Shown: positions 62,591 through 64,000 of the stretch, in pieces
How the letters are laid out: every line of letters starts with the position of its first letter
Position numbering within the stretch: position 1 is the stretch's first letter
From: Methanosphaerula subterraneus
Lineage (GTDB): Archaea > Halobacteriota > Methanomicrobia > Methanomicrobiales > Methanospirillaceae
NCBI RefSeq assembly: GCF_052055875.1
Contig: NZ_CP170508.1
Coordinates: 868,001 to 932,000 of the forward strand
Direction: 5' to 3'
Length of the DNA: 64,000 bases
Notes under the pieces: generated by a model
Database searches by the model: none
Told to the model about the DNA's origin: nothing
What the model saw: the letters and a program-made list of their open reading frames with translations, nothing else
Made by a program: the position numbers and the translations under genes

Positions 62591-62810
62591 AGAACGAGCG
62601 AGGAGCGCCAGTCCCCCGTTCATGAGGGCGACTGCCGAAACACTGAGGAAATCATGCCCCACGCCAGGCTTCAGATACTTGACGGCCAGACCCATGATGT
62701 CAGCCCGGCAGTCCTGACGCCGGTACTTGCCGGGTTCTTCTAAGAAGGTAGTGCTTCCCCATCGATGCAGCGCAACTTTTTTTTACCGGTTCATTCATTA
62801 TCAGCATTCC

Positions 62811-63227
62811 ATGAGAATCAGACTCACCAGTGTTCACGTGAATAGTCAGACTGAGGCGCTGAAGTTTTATACGGAGATCCTTGGCTTTGTAAAAATGGCA
62901 GATATCTCAGCCAATAATTACCGGTGGGTGACGGTTGTCTCGCCCGAAGACAGGGATGGTACCCAGCTGGTCCTCGAGCCAAACGAAAACCCCGCTGCAA
63001 AGGCGTATCAGGAAGCTCTTTTCCAGCAGAACATTCCCGCAGCATCCTTCTTTGTGGACGATATCCAGAAAGAGTATGAACGATTGAAAAAACGTGGGGT
63101 GAAGTTCACCCTGGAGCCGACAGAGCTGCCGGGTACGCCGGCGACCATCGCAATCCTGGACGACACCTGCGGCAATCTGATACAGATCACCCAGCTGCAG
63201 AATTCTGAGATCCCAACAAAGGATTGA
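62811..63227 (+). CDS. VOC/glyoxalase-fold protein
   Basis: The 138-residue protein has two beta-alpha-beta-beta-beta units: RLTSVHVNSQTEALKFYTEILGF and SFFVDDIQKEYERLKKRGVKF. Possible metal ligands are His8 and a Glu near the first unit's end (VLEP). The second-unit end has QITQ, not a Glu. The substrate is unknown. The ATG at 62811 is chosen by homology. Confidence 0.87.
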   Translation: MRIRLTSVHVNSQTEALKFYTEILGFVKMADISANNYRWVTVVSPEDRDGTQLVLEPNENPAAKAYQEALFQQNIPAASFFVDDIQKEYERLKKRGVKFTLEPTELPGTPATIAILDDTCGNLIQITQLQNSEIPTKD

Positions 63228-63405
63228 CAGGGCCGTGCTTCTTTGCCTGACGGACCCGACGGATTGGGAATGGGGGTCGTCTATTGCCGGAACCGAGGGC
63301 ACTGAGGAGTGGGTACCTTGAAAAAGATCAGACAATGAGATGCCGCTTCATTATTTTATACAGGATGCACTCTATCATCCTAAAACGAGCCTGGAGAATC
63401 ATGTC

Positions 63406-63786
63406 ATGAAGGAGTTGAAAGAACAATTTCAAACGATAGATGAATACATCAGATCATTTCCGGCGGAGGTTCAAAGAGAACTTGAAAAAATGAGGAAGAC
63501 CATTCAGGAAGTCGCTCCTGAAGCGACTGAGGCGATCAGATATCAGATGCCCACGTTCAGGCTGAATGAGAAAAATCTTGTACACTTCGCCGCATTCAAG
63601 AATCATATAGGGTTTTATCCGATTCCTTCCGGGATTGAAGCGTTTAAAAAAGAGTTATTACCGTACAAACAGGGGAAGGGTTCTGTTCAATTCCCGCTCG
63701 ACAAGCCGGTTCCCTATGAACTTTTGAAAAAGATCGTCAGGTTCAGGGTAGCTGAAACTATGAAAGAGAGCAAAAGTGGGTATTGA
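63406..63786 (+). CDS. DUF1801 (YdhG-like) protein
   Basis: The 126-residue protein has the family features TIDEYIRSFPAEVQRELEKM, PEATEAIRYQMPTFRL, FAAFKNHIGFYP and GSVQFPLDKPVPYELLKKIV. Members resemble frataxin-fold iron-binding proteins, but the function is not settled. The ATG at 63406 has a GGAG upstream. Confidence 0.88.
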   Translation: MKELKEQFQTIDEYIRSFPAEVQRELEKMRKTIQEVAPEATEAIRYQMPTFRLNEKNLVHFAAFKNHIGFYPIPSGIEAFKKELLPYKQGKGSVQFPLDKPVPYELLKKIVRFRVAETMKESKSGY

Positions 63787-64000
63787 AAGAGGGTGTTGTT
63801 GAAAGATGTCAAACGGTCTTTCGGGATTATTCTTGTCGCAGTCCTTAGGATCATCTTTGGGATGGAGGAGATGATACGGGGTTCTGATACGTTGGGGGTT
63901 GACAGGTGATCTGCCTCACGATAAAAAACGGGATCAGCTATGAACGGTAGTCAGCTCATCCATGTGATGCCGGCACGGCAAGACCATGGGGGAAAAGATA

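Overview
The window looks like part of the chromosome of a methanogenic archaeon, most plausibly of the order Methanomicrobiales (Methanosphaerula/Methanoregula-like). The grounds are Sep-tRNA:Cys-tRNA synthase, the methanogen-restricted DUF1890/DUF1894 pair, archaeal TATA boxes, archaeal-type tRNAs without encoded CCA, a PAS-kinase-type receiver domain at the left edge, and PKD/Kelch and CARDB surface proteins. The species assignment is inference.

About 1-48 kb is dominated by sulfur and cysteine metabolism. From 1.7 to 9.4 kb there is a corrinoid methyl-transfer module (reductive activase, B12 protein, Zn methyltransferase, Cys-rich DUF1847 protein) next to a complete sulfonate/nitrate-type ABC importer. 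From 9.6 to 19.2 kb the window carries four tRNA-Cys genes. One sits 12 bp upstream of SepCysS and another directly upstream of CysRS, with sulfhydrylase, MetX-CBS, a free-standing ThrRS-editing-like protein and DUF1890/1894 between them. From 19.7 to 26 kb come a reverse transsulfuration pair (cystathionine beta-synthase and gamma-lyase), a cytoplasmic substrate-binding-like protein with an HTH regulator, a second HTH regulator, LarE and a fifth tRNA-Cys. From 26 to 34.6 kb are a second ThrRS-editing-like protein, an MFS pseudogene, a solute-binding protein, an ATP-dependent reductase set of the 2-hydroxyacyl-CoA dehydratase/double-cubane family, and a decayed third copy of its last subunit. 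From 34.7 to 41.9 kb an overlapping leftward operon encodes a protein-thiocarboxylate homocysteine pathway (ThiS-like carrier, MetY, ThiF-like E1, JAMM protease, siroheme sulfite-reductase-like protein, TusA), flanked by the permease and ATPase of a second importer. From 42 to 48.4 kb are two MFS transporters, a NADH pyrophosphatase, two related SAM methyltransferases and a pyruvate-kinase-like domain protein.

Two palindromes tie this region together. Site I (consensus TTCACAATTGTGAA) occurs just upstream of two tRNA-Cys genes (weaker half-sites at two more), in the leader of the transsulfuration operon and near two small HTH genes. Site II (consensus CGGCAA-N3-TTGCCG) occurs upstream of the corrinoid activase, the DUF1847/methyltransferase operon, the ABC binding protein, tRNA-Cys/CysRS, a ThrRS-editing-like gene and others. 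I read this as an undescribed two-operator cysteine/sulfur regulon. It appears to control two classes of tRNA-Cys: G37 genes, one linked to SepCysS, and one A37 gene linked to CysRS.

From 49.7 to 55.5 kb the DNA is visibly richer in G+C and holds an envelope-stress block (HtpX-like protease, PspAB, PspAA, PspA) and a MacB/FtsX-type ABC system with a CARDB protein. The last 8 kb carries accessory genes (an LCM-type methyltransferase, a PKD protein interrupted by Kelch-like repeats, a ROK kinase, TetR plus hydrolase, VOC, DUF1801) separated by a dispersed repeat of about 130-160 bp.
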